A DNA stretch of 44,474 nt from an uncultured Prochlorococcus sp. (lineage in GTDB: Bacteria; Cyanobacteriota; Cyanobacteriia; PCC-6307; Cyanobiaceae). The DNA is taken from contig CABYTO010000003.1 of the NCBI GenBank assembly GCA_902521995.1, forward strand, positions 1 to 44,474, written 5' to 3'. Below are positions 27,974-38,200 of the stretch, piece after piece. Both the position numbers and the translations under genes were made by a program. The notes under the pieces are model-generated. The model saw only the letters and a list, made by a program, of their open reading frames with translations. It had not been told where the DNA came from and did not search any database. Position 1 is the stretch's first letter. Each line of letters starts with the position of its first letter.

Positions 27974-29145
27974 TGGAAAATAATTTTATCTATTTAGATA
28001 ATGCATCCACAACTCCATTATCTGAGAATGTTTTAAATATAATTAATTCAACTTATAGGAATTATTGGCATAACCCTTCATCTACATATGAGCTAGGGAT
28101 AAAATGCTCTACATACCTTGAAAAAATTAGATCTAAAATTGCTTATATATTTGAAGCAGATCCAGAGGATATAATTTTTACATCTGGTTCTTCGGAATCG
28201 ACAAATATTGTATTTAATAATATTTATGAGAAATTTAAAAATGGTAGGATTGTTATTTCAAATGTTGAACATCAAGCAACAACTATTTGTGCTAATAAAC
28301 TAAGAAAACAAAATTGGGATATTTACGAATGGGCGGTAAATAATGATGGAATTTTAAATATTTCTAATATCGAAAAATTTTTAAACAATAATACTAAGCT
28401 TGTATCAATTATTTGGGGACAAAGTGAAATTGGGACAATACAACCTGTCCAATTTATTGGTTCCAAATGTAAAGAATTAAATATAATGTTTCATTTAGAT
28501 GGAACTCAAATATTAAGTAATGGAATATTCAGTTGGAAAGATCTTAAATGTGATTTTTTAAGTTTATCCGCTCATAAATTTGGAGGTCCAAAAGGGATCG
28601 GTATTCTTTTAACAAAAGAAAAGTCTAGACAAATTTTAAAAAATAATGACATATCACTTACTCAGGAATTTTCAATTAGACAAGGTACACAAGCTTTGCC
28701 ATTAATCGCAGGAATGTATGAATCACTAAAGAATATTGAAGGAAAAATAAAATTATATGATTACATAACTGAATTTCCCTCTAATAATATTAATAAACTT
28801 AAAAATTATTTTTTTCAAAAAATTAAAGATAATAATCATATAAAGATCACGGGTAGTATTAACCATAGACTCCCCAGTCATATTTCTTTTCTACTATTAA
28901 ATAAACTATTTGAGCCTATAAGGGCCTATAAGATTGTTAATTTCATGTCAGAAAATAAAATAGCCATAAGTAGTGGAAGTGCTTGTTCAAGCTCATCTGG
29001 GAAACCTAGCTCAACACTTAAAAATATTGGTTTAAAAGATGATGAACTATATTCAAATATTCGTGTTACTTTAGGTTCAATAAACAATAAGTCAGAAATA
29101 GATAAATTTTTAGAACTTATTCAAATATGTATTGACAAATTTTAA
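27973..29145 (+). CDS. Cysteine desulfurase family protein (NifS/IscS-like)
   Basis: A 390-residue class V PLP aminotransferase that releases sulfur from cysteine as a persulfide for Fe-S clusters or tRNA thiolation. YLDNASTTPLSENV starts the protein. VEHQATTICANK holds the PLP-stacking histidine. The PLP lysine is about K202 in SLSAHKFGGPKGIG. The catalytic cysteine is about C337 in the loop SSGSACSSSSGKPSS. The loop type is IscS/NifS-like (group I) rather than SufS. It is coupled by one-base overlaps to dapF upstream and the DUF1995 gene downstream; no scaffold gene is adjacent. Confidence 0.92.
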   Translation: MENNFIYLDNASTTPLSENVLNIINSTYRNYWHNPSSTYELGIKCSTYLEKIRSKIAYIFEADPEDIIFTSGSSESTNIVFNNIYEKFKNGRIVISNVEHQATTICANKLRKQNWDIYEWAVNNDGILNISNIEKFLNNNTKLVSIIWGQSEIGTIQPVQFIGSKCKELNIMFHLDGTQILSNGIFSWKDLKCDFLSLSAHKFGGPKGIGILLTKEKSRQILKNNDISLTQEFSIRQGTQALPLIAGMYESLKNIEGKIKLYDYITEFPSNNINKLKNYFFQKIKDNNHIKITGSINHRLPSHISFLLLNKLFEPIRAYKIVNFMSENKIAISSGSACSSSSGKPSSTLKNIGLKDDELYSNIRVTLGSINNKSEIDKFLELIQICIDKF

Positions 29146-29771
29146 TGGAAACCAATTACAGACTACCTAAAGATTTAAATGAATCTCTTAAGAATATGGA
29201 GGATGCAATTATTCCAAGTTTATTAGATTCAAATAAAAGATTTACTATAGAATTTAATTTTGAAGGATTGAAGTTTAACAGAATTGGAATAACTATCTAC
29301 AAGATATTGTCTAAAAATAATAATGTATTCATAACATTTGCTGATCAAGGTGCTGTGGCTTTGGCTCAAAGAGACTATCCAGATATCAAAGATAAAATCT
29401 TTACTTTTAAATCATTTAATGAATCTAATAATATAAATAATATTGATAGTGCAATGATATCGATACTACCTCAGCCATATGATTTCGATTCATTTGAACC
29501 AATGTCTGATAATTATCAAGGTACGCATTATTCATTAAATCCAAAATTTGAAGATGCCAATATTGGTATAGGAAGTGTTATTAGAGAGCGACGTAAAAAC
29601 TTTGTCAAAACATGGAAAAATATTTATTTTCTGCAGCCTTTAAATAAAGCTGCTCTTATGCATATTTATCCAAATAACTGGTTGCTTTTCAAAGAAGAAA
29701 ATAAAAGATATTTTTTTAAAAAAGAATTTGAAATTAAACCCGACAATGAATCTATTTTTGTAAATTTATAG
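29145..29771 (+). CDS. DUF1995-family protein
   Basis: A 208-residue protein of the DUF1995 family, found in cyanobacteria and plastids. YRLPKDLNESLKNMEDAIIPSLLDSNKRFTIEF is the typical opening, followed by KVFITFADQGAV-like beta strands and QPLNKAALMHIYPNNWLLF near the end. No catalytic motif is recognised and no function is established for this lineage. Translation is coupled to the cysteine desulfurase (ATG overlaps its TAA). The carboxypeptidase start follows within a few bases, so it is locked into this operon. Confidence 0.8.
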   Translation: METNYRLPKDLNESLKNMEDAIIPSLLDSNKRFTIEFNFEGLKFNRIGITIYKILSKNNNVFITFADQGAVALAQRDYPDIKDKIFTFKSFNESNNINNIDSAMISILPQPYDFDSFEPMSDNYQGTHYSLNPKFEDANIGIGSVIRERRKNFVKTWKNIYFLQPLNKAALMHIYPNNWLLFKEENKRYFFKKEFEIKPDNESIFVNL

Positions 29772-29778
29772 ATTGAAT

Positions 29779-30996
29779 GTGATAAAAAAAATATATTCAT
29801 TTTTCTTTATTGTTCTTGTATTAGTAACATCTCCTTTCTTAATAAGATATTTACTAGCAAATCAGAAAATAACTATTTTAAATAGTATTTATTTTAATTT
29901 CCCTGGAATAATTAATAAAAACAAAATATGTCCTACTTATGATGCTTTATTGAATCAAACGCTTGATGATTCTTTTAGTGTATCAATTATTAATAATAAA
30001 GGGGAAATAATAAGTTCCTACAATGAGGATGTTCCAAGGTTGCCAGCATCTAACCAAAAATTATTCTCATCAGCTTATGTTTTAAGTAAATATAAATTAA
30101 ATAATAATTTAAAAACTTCCTTATTTAAAAATAAAAACGATTATTATTTACTTGGTCAAGGTGATCCAGATCTTAATTATGAACATATAATCGAACTAAT
30201 TTCAAATGTTAAAGAAAATAAAATTATTAACTTTAATATTGTAGAAATTGATTCAAAATTATATTGGCCTAATGGTTGGACAAATACTGATAAACTTTAC
30301 GAATATGGATCTCCAATTACATCTCTTGCAATAGAAAGTAATAACAATAAATATGATGATATTTATGCATTAAAAAATTTTATTAAAAATTATTTAAAAA
30401 ATAAATTTCCAAATTCAAAAATATATATAAATTTTTTTGATTCAGAAAAAACTTTTTATTTAAAAAATATTAAAGAGATAAATAACATATATTCAACTCC
30501 AATTCTTTCATTACTAACTCTAACAAATTCTGAAAGCCATAATTTTACGGCTGAATCTCTTTTTAAAAATGCCTCAAATACATGGAACGATAATAACTAT
30601 ATAAAATTGAAAAGATGGCTTGAAAATAAGGGCCTCCCAGCAACTAATGCATACTTTGCAGATGCTAGTGGATTGTCTCGAAAAAATAAAATTACAACAA
30701 AGTTAGTTGTATTGTTTTTAGATAAAATGAGATATTTTAATGATTTTAAAGCTTATCAATCTACACTTTCAATTACGGGAGTTAGAGGAACATTAGCTAA
30801 AAGATTTGTAAATAGTGAATTGTCTGGAAAGTTTTTTGGCAAAACTGGGACTCTTTCAAATGTCTTTGCATTATCTGGCTTTTTATATAAAAATGAAAAC
30901 CCAATAATTATAAGCATTATCCAAAATTCTAATAATATTGATAAAGAAAAAGCTTTTAAACTATTAAGTGATCTTTATTACTTGAAATCTTGTTAA
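29779..30996 (+). CDS. D-alanyl-D-alanine carboxypeptidase/endopeptidase (PBP4/DacB, peptidase S13)
   Basis: A ~405-residue penicillin-binding protein acting on periplasmic peptidoglycan stem peptides. An N-terminal signal anchor (about 5-25) is followed by the serine motif SxxK in PASNQKLFSS, the SxN motif in ESHNFTAESLF (SHN aligned to the usual SDN), and KTG in FGKTGTLSNVF. The protein is short for the family, which often has a large insert domain between SxxK and SxN. There is no ATG: GTG at 29779 (chosen) or TTG at 29773 are the options, both just after the DUF1995 stop. Being last in the dapF operon links it to cell-wall synthesis. Confidence 0.88.
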   Translation: MIKKIYSFFFIVLVLVTSPFLIRYLLANQKITILNSIYFNFPGIINKNKICPTYDALLNQTLDDSFSVSIINNKGEIISSYNEDVPRLPASNQKLFSSAYVLSKYKLNNNLKTSLFKNKNDYYLLGQGDPDLNYEHIIELISNVKENKIINFNIVEIDSKLYWPNGWTNTDKLYEYGSPITSLAIESNNNKYDDIYALKNFIKNYLKNKFPNSKIYINFFDSEKTFYLKNIKEINNIYSTPILSLLTLTNSESHNFTAESLFKNASNTWNDNNYIKLKRWLENKGLPATNAYFADASGLSRKNKITTKLVVLFLDKMRYFNDFKAYQSTLSITGVRGTLAKRFVNSELSGKFFGKTGTLSNVFALSGFLYKNENPIIISIIQNSNNIDKEKAFKLLSDLYYLKSC

Positions 30997-31004
30997 CAAA
31001 AATA

Positions 31005-31478
31005 TTATTTAAAATATTCTTTTAAATCCCTCTCAACAGAGGGGGGTACCATGTGATTAATTTCACCACCAAATTTTGCAACTTCTTTTACTAAAGAACT
31101 ACTAAGAAAACTATAATTTGTATTTGTCGATAAAAATATAGTTTCAATATCATTATTAAGGGATTTATTTGTATGAGCAATTTGAAGTTCATACTCAAAA
31201 TCACTCATTGCTCTTAAGCCTCTAAGAATAAGATTAGCTTTTAGATCATTTGCACAATCAACAGTTAGACCAGAATAAGAAATAACTTCAATATTAGCTA
31301 AATGAGAAAGAGAATTTTTTATTTGTATTATTCTTCTTTCAAGATTAAATGTTGGTGTTTTAGATGTATTTTCTAAAACAGCAACTACTAGATTGCCAAA
31401 TATTTTTTCAGCCCTTTCTATTAAATCAAGATGCCCATTTGTTAAAGGATCAAATGTACCTGGATAAAGAATTTTCAT
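31005..31478 (-). CDS. coaD: Phosphopantetheine adenylyltransferase
   Basis: A 157-residue nucleotidyltransferase for the penultimate step of coenzyme A synthesis. [21 protein letters not shown] holds the TxGH-type ATP motif. [17 protein letters not shown] and the C-terminal [16 protein letters not shown], which acts like the ISSTxxR motif, are conserved. Length is normal. It is convergent with the carboxypeptidase and divergent from the flavin-reductase-like gene. Confidence 0.97.
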   Translation of the reverse strand: MKILYPGTFDPLTNGHLDLIERAEKIFGNLVVAVLENTSKTPTFNLERRIIQIKNSLSHLANIEVISYSGLTVDCANDLKANLILRGLRAMSDFEYELQIAHTNKSLNNDIETIFLSTNTNYSFLSSSLVKEVAKFGGEINHMVPPSVERDLKEYFK

Positions 31479-31537
31479 GAATTTATTATGATCGAATTAG
31501 AAATTTAGTTAAAATAAAATTATTAGTTAAATCAATT

Positions 31538-32026
31538 ATGACATTAAATCTAGAAGCAAAAAAAATCTTATTAAGAAAAATACCTCACGGATTATTTATT
31601 TGTGGTGTTAGAGACGAGGATAAAAATGAAGTGAATGGATTTACTGCAAGTTGGGTGACTCAAGGTTCTTTCACCCCACCATTAGTTGTAATGGCTGTTA
31701 GAGCAGAAGGCTCTAGTCATGAAATAATAAAGTCAACCAATAAGTTCTCATTAAATGTGCTTAAAAGTGATCAAAAGGATCTAGCAGCTGTTTTCTTTAA
31801 ACCTCAAAAAGCATTAGGAGGTAGATTTGAATCTGTTGAATTTAATTTAGGTGAGCTTGGATTGCCTATTTTAGTTGATAGTGTTGGTGGTGTTGAATGT
31901 AATGTTGTTGGAAGTGTTATGCATGGAGACCATACCGTGTTTGTAGGAGAGGTTCAATCTGCTTATCTGAATAATGATGTTGACTCACTAAATTTATCTT
32001 CAACTGGCTGGAATTATGGAGGTTAA
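31538..32026 (+). CDS. Flavin reductase-like FMN-binding protein
   Basis: A 162-residue single-domain protein of the flavin-reductase-like split-barrel family. It shows ALRKIPHGLFICGVR-type N-terminus, FTASWVTQGSFTPPLVVMAVR (FMN-binding), SHEIIKSTNKFSLNVL, GGVECNVVGSVMHGDHTVFVGEV (conserved GDH near the flavin) and a short tail. The sequence resembles the C-terminal reductase domain found in cyanobacterial flavodiiron proteins, but here it stands alone. NAD(P)H:flavin reduction is likely; the partner is unknown. It lies ten bases before uvrC. Confidence 0.87.
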   Translation: MTLNLEAKKILLRKIPHGLFICGVRDEDKNEVNGFTASWVTQGSFTPPLVVMAVRAEGSSHEIIKSTNKFSLNVLKSDQKDLAAVFFKPQKALGGRFESVEFNLGELGLPILVDSVGGVECNVVGSVMHGDHTVFVGEVQSAYLNNDVDSLNLSSTGWNYGG

Positions 32027-32035
32027 TCATTATAA

Positions 32036-33994
32036 ATGAGTAATTCCTCTATCGAAAAAATAAATAACAAATATAATTTTAAAATTGAATATAAATTAAT
32101 TAATAATAAGGAGTTATTAAAATCAAGATTATCCGAAATTCCTAAGTCATCTGGGTGTTATCTTTTTAAAGATATTGATAATAACTTACTTTATATCGGT
32201 AAATCTAAAAAACTACGCAGTAGAGTAAGTAGTTATTTCAATAATTATTCAGATTTAACTCCCCGATTAAGTTTGATGGTTCGTCAAATAACTGAAATAG
32301 AAGTTATAGTCACAGATAGCGAATATGAAGCATTAAATTTAGAGTCAAATTTAATTAAAACAAACAAACCATATTTTAATATTCTTTTAAAGGACGATAA
32401 GAAATATCCATATCTTTGTATAACTTGGAGTGAAAAATATCCTCGAATATTTATTACAAGAAGAAGAAGAAATAGAAATAATTTAGATAGATATTATGGA
32501 CCTTATGTTGATGTCGGATTATTAAGGAGAACATTATTTACGATAAAAAAATTATTTCCACTTAGACAAAGACCAAGGCCAGTCTATAAAGATAGAACTT
32601 GTTTGAATTATTCAATAGGAAGATGTCCAGGTGTTTGCCAAGAAGTTATATCATCTGACGATTATAAAAAAATAATAAAACAAGTATCTATGATATTTCA
32701 GGGGAGAAATGATGACTTAGAAATATTTTTACAAAAAAAAATGCAGCAATTTTCAAATGACTTAGATTATGAGAATGCAGCAAAAATAAGGGACCAAATT
32801 TCAGGTTTAAAATTATTAACTGAATCACAAAAAATATCAATACCAGATTCTTCAATTAATAGAGATATCTTTGGAATAGTTTCAGAAAAAAATGTAGCTA
32901 GTATCCAAATTTTCCAAATGAGATCTGGTAAGCTCATTGGGAGAATTGGCTATAGTCAAAAATTAAATAATGAAGATGAAAATCTTATTTTACAAAAGAT
33001 ATTAGAAGAGCATTATATGAATGTTGAACCTGTAGAAATACCATCAGAAATTCTTATTCAATATAATCTTCCAAAACAAGCAACCATAGAGGATTGGTTA
33101 ACGGAGCTAAGAAAAAAGAAAGTAAAAATCTTAATCCCAAAAAGAAATAAAAAACATGAAACTGTAGAAATGGTTTTAAAAAATGCGAAGTTGGAATTAG
33201 ATAGAATATTAAATGGGATACAAGATAATGAATCATCAATTGAGGATCTTGCCCAAATACTTGAATTAAGCGAACAACCTAAAAGAATTGAAGGTTATGA
33301 TATAAGCCATATTCAAGGTAGTGACCCTGTAGCATCACAAGTCGTTTTTATTGATGGGATTCCTTCTAAACAGGATTATAGGAAATATAAAATTAAGGAT
33401 CCAAACGTTTTTGTAGGACATAGTGATGATTTTGCTTCGATATATGAAGTAATACATAGAAGGTTTAAAAAATGGTCAAGATTTAAAAAAAGCGGTGGGG
33501 ATTTTTCAATATTAAATGATAAAACGAATAGTAAATTAGACAATGAACTTCTATCAGATTGGCCTGATTTAATAATGATTGATGGAGGAAAAGGACAGTT
33601 AAATGCAGCTATTAAAGCATTAAAAGAATTAAATCTTGAGGAAGAAGTAACTATATGTTCATTGGCAAAAAAAAATGAAGAAATATTTATTCCAGGATTT
33701 ACTAAGTCTCTTGATACTGATGAAAATCAAAAAGGAGTTCTTCTATTAAGAAGGGTAAGAGATGAAGCACATAGATTTGCATTATCTTTTCATAGAGACA
33801 AAAGATCTAAAAGAATGAATAGATCTCAATTGTCCCAAATCAGTGGATTAGGACCATCAAGAATAAGAGATTTGCTTGAGCACTTTAAATCAATAGATGC
33901 GATAAGAATAGCTAGTAAAGAGGATTTATCAAAAGTTAAAGGACTTGGAAAAAATTCAGTAAATGATATATATGAATATTTTAACGAGTTATAA
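32036..33994 (+). CDS. uvrC: Excinuclease ABC subunit C
   Basis: A 652-residue nucleotide-excision repair endonuclease. The GIY-YIG nuclease is about 35-115 (SGCYLFKDIDNNLLYIGKSKKLRSR). The UVR motif for UvrB contact is near 235-265 (NDLDYENAAKIRDQISGL). The C-terminal RNase H-like nuclease has GYDISHIQGSDPVASQVVF and LIMIDGGKGQLNAA. Two helix-hairpin-helix units close the protein (ISGLGPSRIRDLLEHF and VKGLGKNSVNDIYEYF). It follows the flavin-reductase-like gene by ten bases. Confidence 0.97.
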   Translation: MSNSSIEKINNKYNFKIEYKLINNKELLKSRLSEIPKSSGCYLFKDIDNNLLYIGKSKKLRSRVSSYFNNYSDLTPRLSLMVRQITEIEVIVTDSEYEALNLESNLIKTNKPYFNILLKDDKKYPYLCITWSEKYPRIFITRRRRNRNNLDRYYGPYVDVGLLRRTLFTIKKLFPLRQRPRPVYKDRTCLNYSIGRCPGVCQEVISSDDYKKIIKQVSMIFQGRNDDLEIFLQKKMQQFSNDLDYENAAKIRDQISGLKLLTESQKISIPDSSINRDIFGIVSEKNVASIQIFQMRSGKLIGRIGYSQKLNNEDENLILQKILEEHYMNVEPVEIPSEILIQYNLPKQATIEDWLTELRKKKVKILIPKRNKKHETVEMVLKNAKLELDRILNGIQDNESSIEDLAQILELSEQPKRIEGYDISHIQGSDPVASQVVFIDGIPSKQDYRKYKIKDPNVFVGHSDDFASIYEVIHRRFKKWSRFKKSGGDFSILNDKTNSKLDNELLSDWPDLIMIDGGKGQLNAAIKALKELNLEEEVTICSLAKKNEEIFIPGFTKSLDTDENQKGVLLLRRVRDEAHRFALSFHRDKRSKRMNRSQLSQISGLGPSRIRDLLEHFKSIDAIRIASKEDLSKVKGLGKNSVNDIYEYFNEL

Positions 33995-34048
33995 ATATTA
34001 ATTAATTTTTGAAAAATAGATTTCTTGATATTGTTAAATATAACTATA

Positions 34049-34068
34049 TTAAAAATATATATTTTTAA
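34049..34068. repeat. Perfect 20-bp A/T palindrome between uvrC and hemJ
   Basis: Positions 34049-34058 (TTAAAAATAT) are followed at once by their exact inverse complement at 34059-34068. The site lies 15 bases before the hemJ TTG start. It may be a dyad operator, a transcription end for uvrC, or a chance product of AT-rich spacer DNA. Confidence 0.4.
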
Positions 34069-34082
34069 ATTAATCTAGTAAT

Positions 34083-34649
34083 TTGGCAGCTGAAGCATAT
34101 CTCTGGTTTAAATCACTTCACATTATTGGTGTAATCGTTTGGTTTGCGGGACTTTTTTATTTAGTAAGACTTTTTATATATCATGAAGAATCTAAAAATA
34201 TGGATAATGAATTAAAAATTGCCTTTAATAAACAATACACCTTGATGGAAAAAAGGCTGGCGAATATAATCACAACACCTGGGATGATATTAGCTTTAAG
34301 TATGGCTATTTGCATGGTTATTATGCAACCAAGTTGGTTAAGTGAGAAGTGGTTGCAAATTAAAATTTCTTTTGTTTTGGGATTAGTAACTTATCATTCT
34401 TATTGTTATAAAATAATGTATTCATTACATAATGGTACTTCAACCATTTCAGCAAAAAACCTTAGATTATTAAATGAATTGCCTACTTTATTATTATTTA
34501 TAATTGTACTTTTAGTTATTTTTAAAAATAATTTTCCAACTAGTGTTGCTACATGGAGCGTTGTTGGACTAATTATTTTCATGTTGGCTTCAATACAATT
34601 ATATGCAAAGATTAGAAAGAAAAATGAGAATTCATTGAGTAATGAATAG
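34083..34649 (+). CDS. hemJ: Protoporphyrinogen oxidase HemJ
   Basis: A 188-residue integral membrane protein with about five helices. It is the form of protoporphyrinogen IX oxidase used by most cyanobacteria, on the shared heme/chlorophyll route. YLWFKSLHIIGVIVWFAGLFYLVRLFIYH at residues 6-34 (too long to be one motif) carries the conserved histidine of the family. MEKRLANIITTPGMILAL and a charged central loop follow. The start is TTG at 34083; no ATG is available before the conserved core. The last eight bases overlap the PHP-domain gene. Confidence 0.9.
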   Translation: MAAEAYLWFKSLHIIGVIVWFAGLFYLVRLFIYHEESKNMDNELKIAFNKQYTLMEKRLANIITTPGMILALSMAICMVIMQPSWLSEKWLQIKISFVLGLVTYHSYCYKIMYSLHNGTSTISAKNLRLLNELPTLLLFIIVLLVIFKNNFPTSVATWSVVGLIIFMLASIQLYAKIRKKNENSLSNE

Positions 34650-35289
34650 GGAAGACTTAGTTAAATTAACTTCCAATATTAATAAAAATAGTTGTCCTAA
34701 AAATATTAATTTTCACTGTCATACAAAATTTAGTGATGGAAGTTTAGAACCATATGAACTTTTAGAACAAGCTTATAAAAATAACTTGAAATTTTTATCA
34801 ATAACCGATCATCATACAATTAAAGCTCATGAATATATAAAAAAAAATAATATACTCAAAAATTATCCTAAAGATTCTTTTACATTAATTTCGGGAATAG
34901 AAATTAATTGTTTGATTTTAGGATGTTTAGTACATGTAATTGGATTGGGAATAGATATAAAAAGTAAATACCTAAATCCCTACATCCTTGGAGAGTCTCC
35001 AATAGGTAATGATTTAAATATTAAATCAGTTATAAAAGCAATAAATTTAGCTGGTGGTTTATCATTTCTTGCACATCCAGCGAGATACAGGATTCCCTTT
35101 TATAAATTAATTCCAGAGGCCAAAATACAAGGTATTGATGGAATAGAGGTTTGGTACGATTATGAACTTAATGAAGTATGGAATCCTAGTTTATTTGTAT
35201 GTTCAGAAATAGATAAATTAGCAGATAAATATTCAATGCTAAAAACATGCGGAACAGATAGTCATGGACTTTCGCTATTAGGTAGATAA
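34642..35289 (+). CDS. PHP-domain phosphoesterase
   Basis: A 215-residue metal-dependent phosphoesterase of the PHP family. The metal ligands can be followed: NFHCHTKFSDGS (His25, His27), SITDHHTIKAH, GIEINCLI, LAHPARYRIPF, and CGTDSHG near the end. Related YciV/TrpH-type proteins hydrolyse nucleoside 3',5'-bisphosphates or RNA ends; the substrate is not determined. It is shorter than TrpH (about 280 residues) and seems to be the bare PHP core. It overlaps hemJ by eight bases and meets convergent cobN one base after its stop. Confidence 0.88.
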   Translation: MNREDLVKLTSNINKNSCPKNINFHCHTKFSDGSLEPYELLEQAYKNNLKFLSITDHHTIKAHEYIKKNNILKNYPKDSFTLISGIEINCLILGCLVHVIGLGIDIKSKYLNPYILGESPIGNDLNIKSVIKAINLAGGLSFLAHPARYRIPFYKLIPEAKIQGIDGIEVWYDYELNEVWNPSLFVCSEIDKLADKYSMLKTCGTDSHGLSLLGR

Positions 35290-35290
35290 T

Positions 35291-38200
35291 TCAGAATTCG
35301 TTTTTTTCAATTATTGAATCAGTATTAATAATTATGTCCTTTAAATTTTCAATGACATCTGATGAACAATTATTCCACATTTTTCTATTGACAATTTCAA
35401 GAAATCTTTGTGCAATATCTCTTAAAGCCCATGGATTATTCTCTAGAAAGAAATTCCTAAGATCCAGATCACATAACCATGATTTATAAACTTCCTCATA
35501 ACACCAATCTGAGACTACTTCAGTAGAAGCATCAAAAGCATATAAGTAATCTAATGTAGCTGAAAATTCAAACGCTCCTTTATAACCATTATCCTTCATC
35601 CCATTTATCCATTTAGGGTTAAGTATTCTTGATATAACAACTTTATTAATTTCATCTTGTAATTTTGAAATTTTGGATAATCCAAATTTTGATAAATCAC
35701 CATGATACATTTCAGGAAATTTACCGCTCAATTTTTTTACTGCTGAAGATAATCCACCTTGAAACTGATAATAATCATCAGAATCTAAAATATCATGTTC
35801 CTTATTATCTTGGTTATGAACAACTAACTGCACATTTTTAAGAGCATTTTCTAATGATTTTTTATCCTCTATAGGTTCAAGATTATCACTGTAAATCCAC
35901 TTACTCCAATTAAGAAAAGATTCTCCAAAATCATCAATATTTTCCCAATTAGAATTTGAAATTAGTTCTTGCAGACCAGCTCCATATGAACCTGGCGCTG
36001 ACCCAAATATACGATTAATTGAATCACCATCACTTGATGCACCAGCGAGAGGATTAAATTTATCATCCTCATTAAGATTAGAAACAAGATTTATTGCTTT
36101 AGAAGTTAATTTAACTAACTGTGGAAATGCATCTCTAAACATTCCCGAAATCCTTAAAGTAACATCAACCCTTGGTCTTTCGAGAACAGATAAAGGAATG
36201 ATTTCTAGATCAACTACTCTTCTTGAAGGCCCATCCCAAATAGGCTGTACTCCTAATAAATATAGTATTTGACAAATGTCTTCACCACCATTTCTCATTG
36301 TGGATGTTGCCCATACAGATATTGCTATATTTTTTAAATCTTCTCCATTATCTTGTTTGTATAAATCAAGTATTTGTGAAGCAGACTGACAGCCAACACT
36401 CCATGCTGATTCAGTTGGCAGTCCTCTCGAATCAACTGAAAAGAAATTTTTACCAGTTGGTAAAGCTTCAGTTTTACCTCGCGTAGGAGCTCCAGATGGA
36501 CCACTTTTTACATATAGTCCCTTTAATGAATTAATAAATGATAATTTCTCATTATATGAAGAATTAATGATTGGAATAAGAATCTCTTTTTTTAATAATA
36601 AAAAATACTTATTATGTTTTTTTTCATTAAAGAAATATTCTATTATTTTCTGATTTTTATATTTTTCTAGATTTTTTATATTGATATTCTTTTTGTAAAA
36701 AAACAAATATATTAAATACTTTGCTTGTTGTTCCAAAAAATCAATAGCCATTCTAAAGTTTAAAATGTTTTTGTTGGAAAAAGTCAATAATATTTTTTTA
36801 TCTTTTTCACTTAACATTTGATCATATTGATTTGTCCAAGGATTCAAATCTAGTTTTAAATGTTTTGCTATATATTGAGTAACACCAATTCGGTTTGCAT
36901 TTGGTACTCTAGCAATACACAAGAATAAATTTATTTCATTAATGTCATTCTGCCTTTTGCCAAAAATATGCAAACCTGTCCTAATTTGAGATTCTTTAAT
37001 TTTGCAAAGAAAGGAATCAATTTCTTCTATTTGATTTTTTTTATTTTTTAAAGTAATTTCGCTAAAATCTTTTTTAATTACTTCAAAAATTGAATTTTCT
37101 ATTATTTCAATCCTATTAGAATTTAATAATTTTGCTTCAAAATATTCGTCTAAATAATTTTCTAATACTGAATATTTTCCATATAATTCTGACCTATCCA
37201 AAGGAGGGGTTAAATGATCAATAATTGTTGCAGCAGTTCTTCTTTTAGCTTGGGAACCTTCTCCAGGATCATTTACGATAAAGGGATATATGTTTGGTAT
37301 TGCTGGACAAATAATATTTGGAAAACATTTATTGCTGAGACCTATAGATTTACCCGGTAACCATTCAACAGTCCCATGTTTACCAATATGGCAAATAGCA
37401 TTTGCATTAAAAACTTTTTCAATCCAAAAATATTGTGCTAAATATCTATGGGGAGGTGGAAGATCGGGAGAATGAATATCTCTATCAGTGAATGCGTCAT
37501 AACCTCGTTGAGGTTGAATCAATAATGTTATTTTTCCAAATCTAATACCATTTATTGAGAAACCTTTATTATCTAAATCGATCGCATCAGATGGTTTACC
37601 CCAACGACTTACAATAATATTTTTAGGATCAATTTCTAAATAATTCCAATATTTTAAATATTCACTAAGTGGTAAGTAATCTAATGGTTTATTATTTTGA
37701 GATTCAATGTCATTAGTTCTAGTTTTTATAAGCATTGACATTAATTCCGAAGAATCTTGAGGATAATTACAAGATCCAAGGTCATAACCTTCTTCTTTTA
37801 ACCAATTAAGAATATTTATTATTGATGATGGTGTATTCAGACCAACGCCATTACCGATTCTTCCGTTCTTTACTGGATAATTACTTATTACTAAACAAAT
37901 TCTTTTATCAAAATTATTAAGTTTTTGAAGTTTCACATAATTTGTTGCAAATTTTGAAATCCATTGAATACCTAATTGATCTGCTTTGTAACTAGTTATT
38001 TCACTATATAGTGTATTTTTCTTAGAAATTATTTCTTTAAATGCTGAAGGACAGGTAGTAATTCTTCCATCAAATTCAGGAATAATTATTTGCATTAATA
38101 AATCAGATGAATTCATTCCAATAGATGAATTTAACCACTTTTTTCTTGATCTATTAGAAGAAAGAAGCTGTAAAATAGGAATTTTAAGAGAAGTAAAAAT

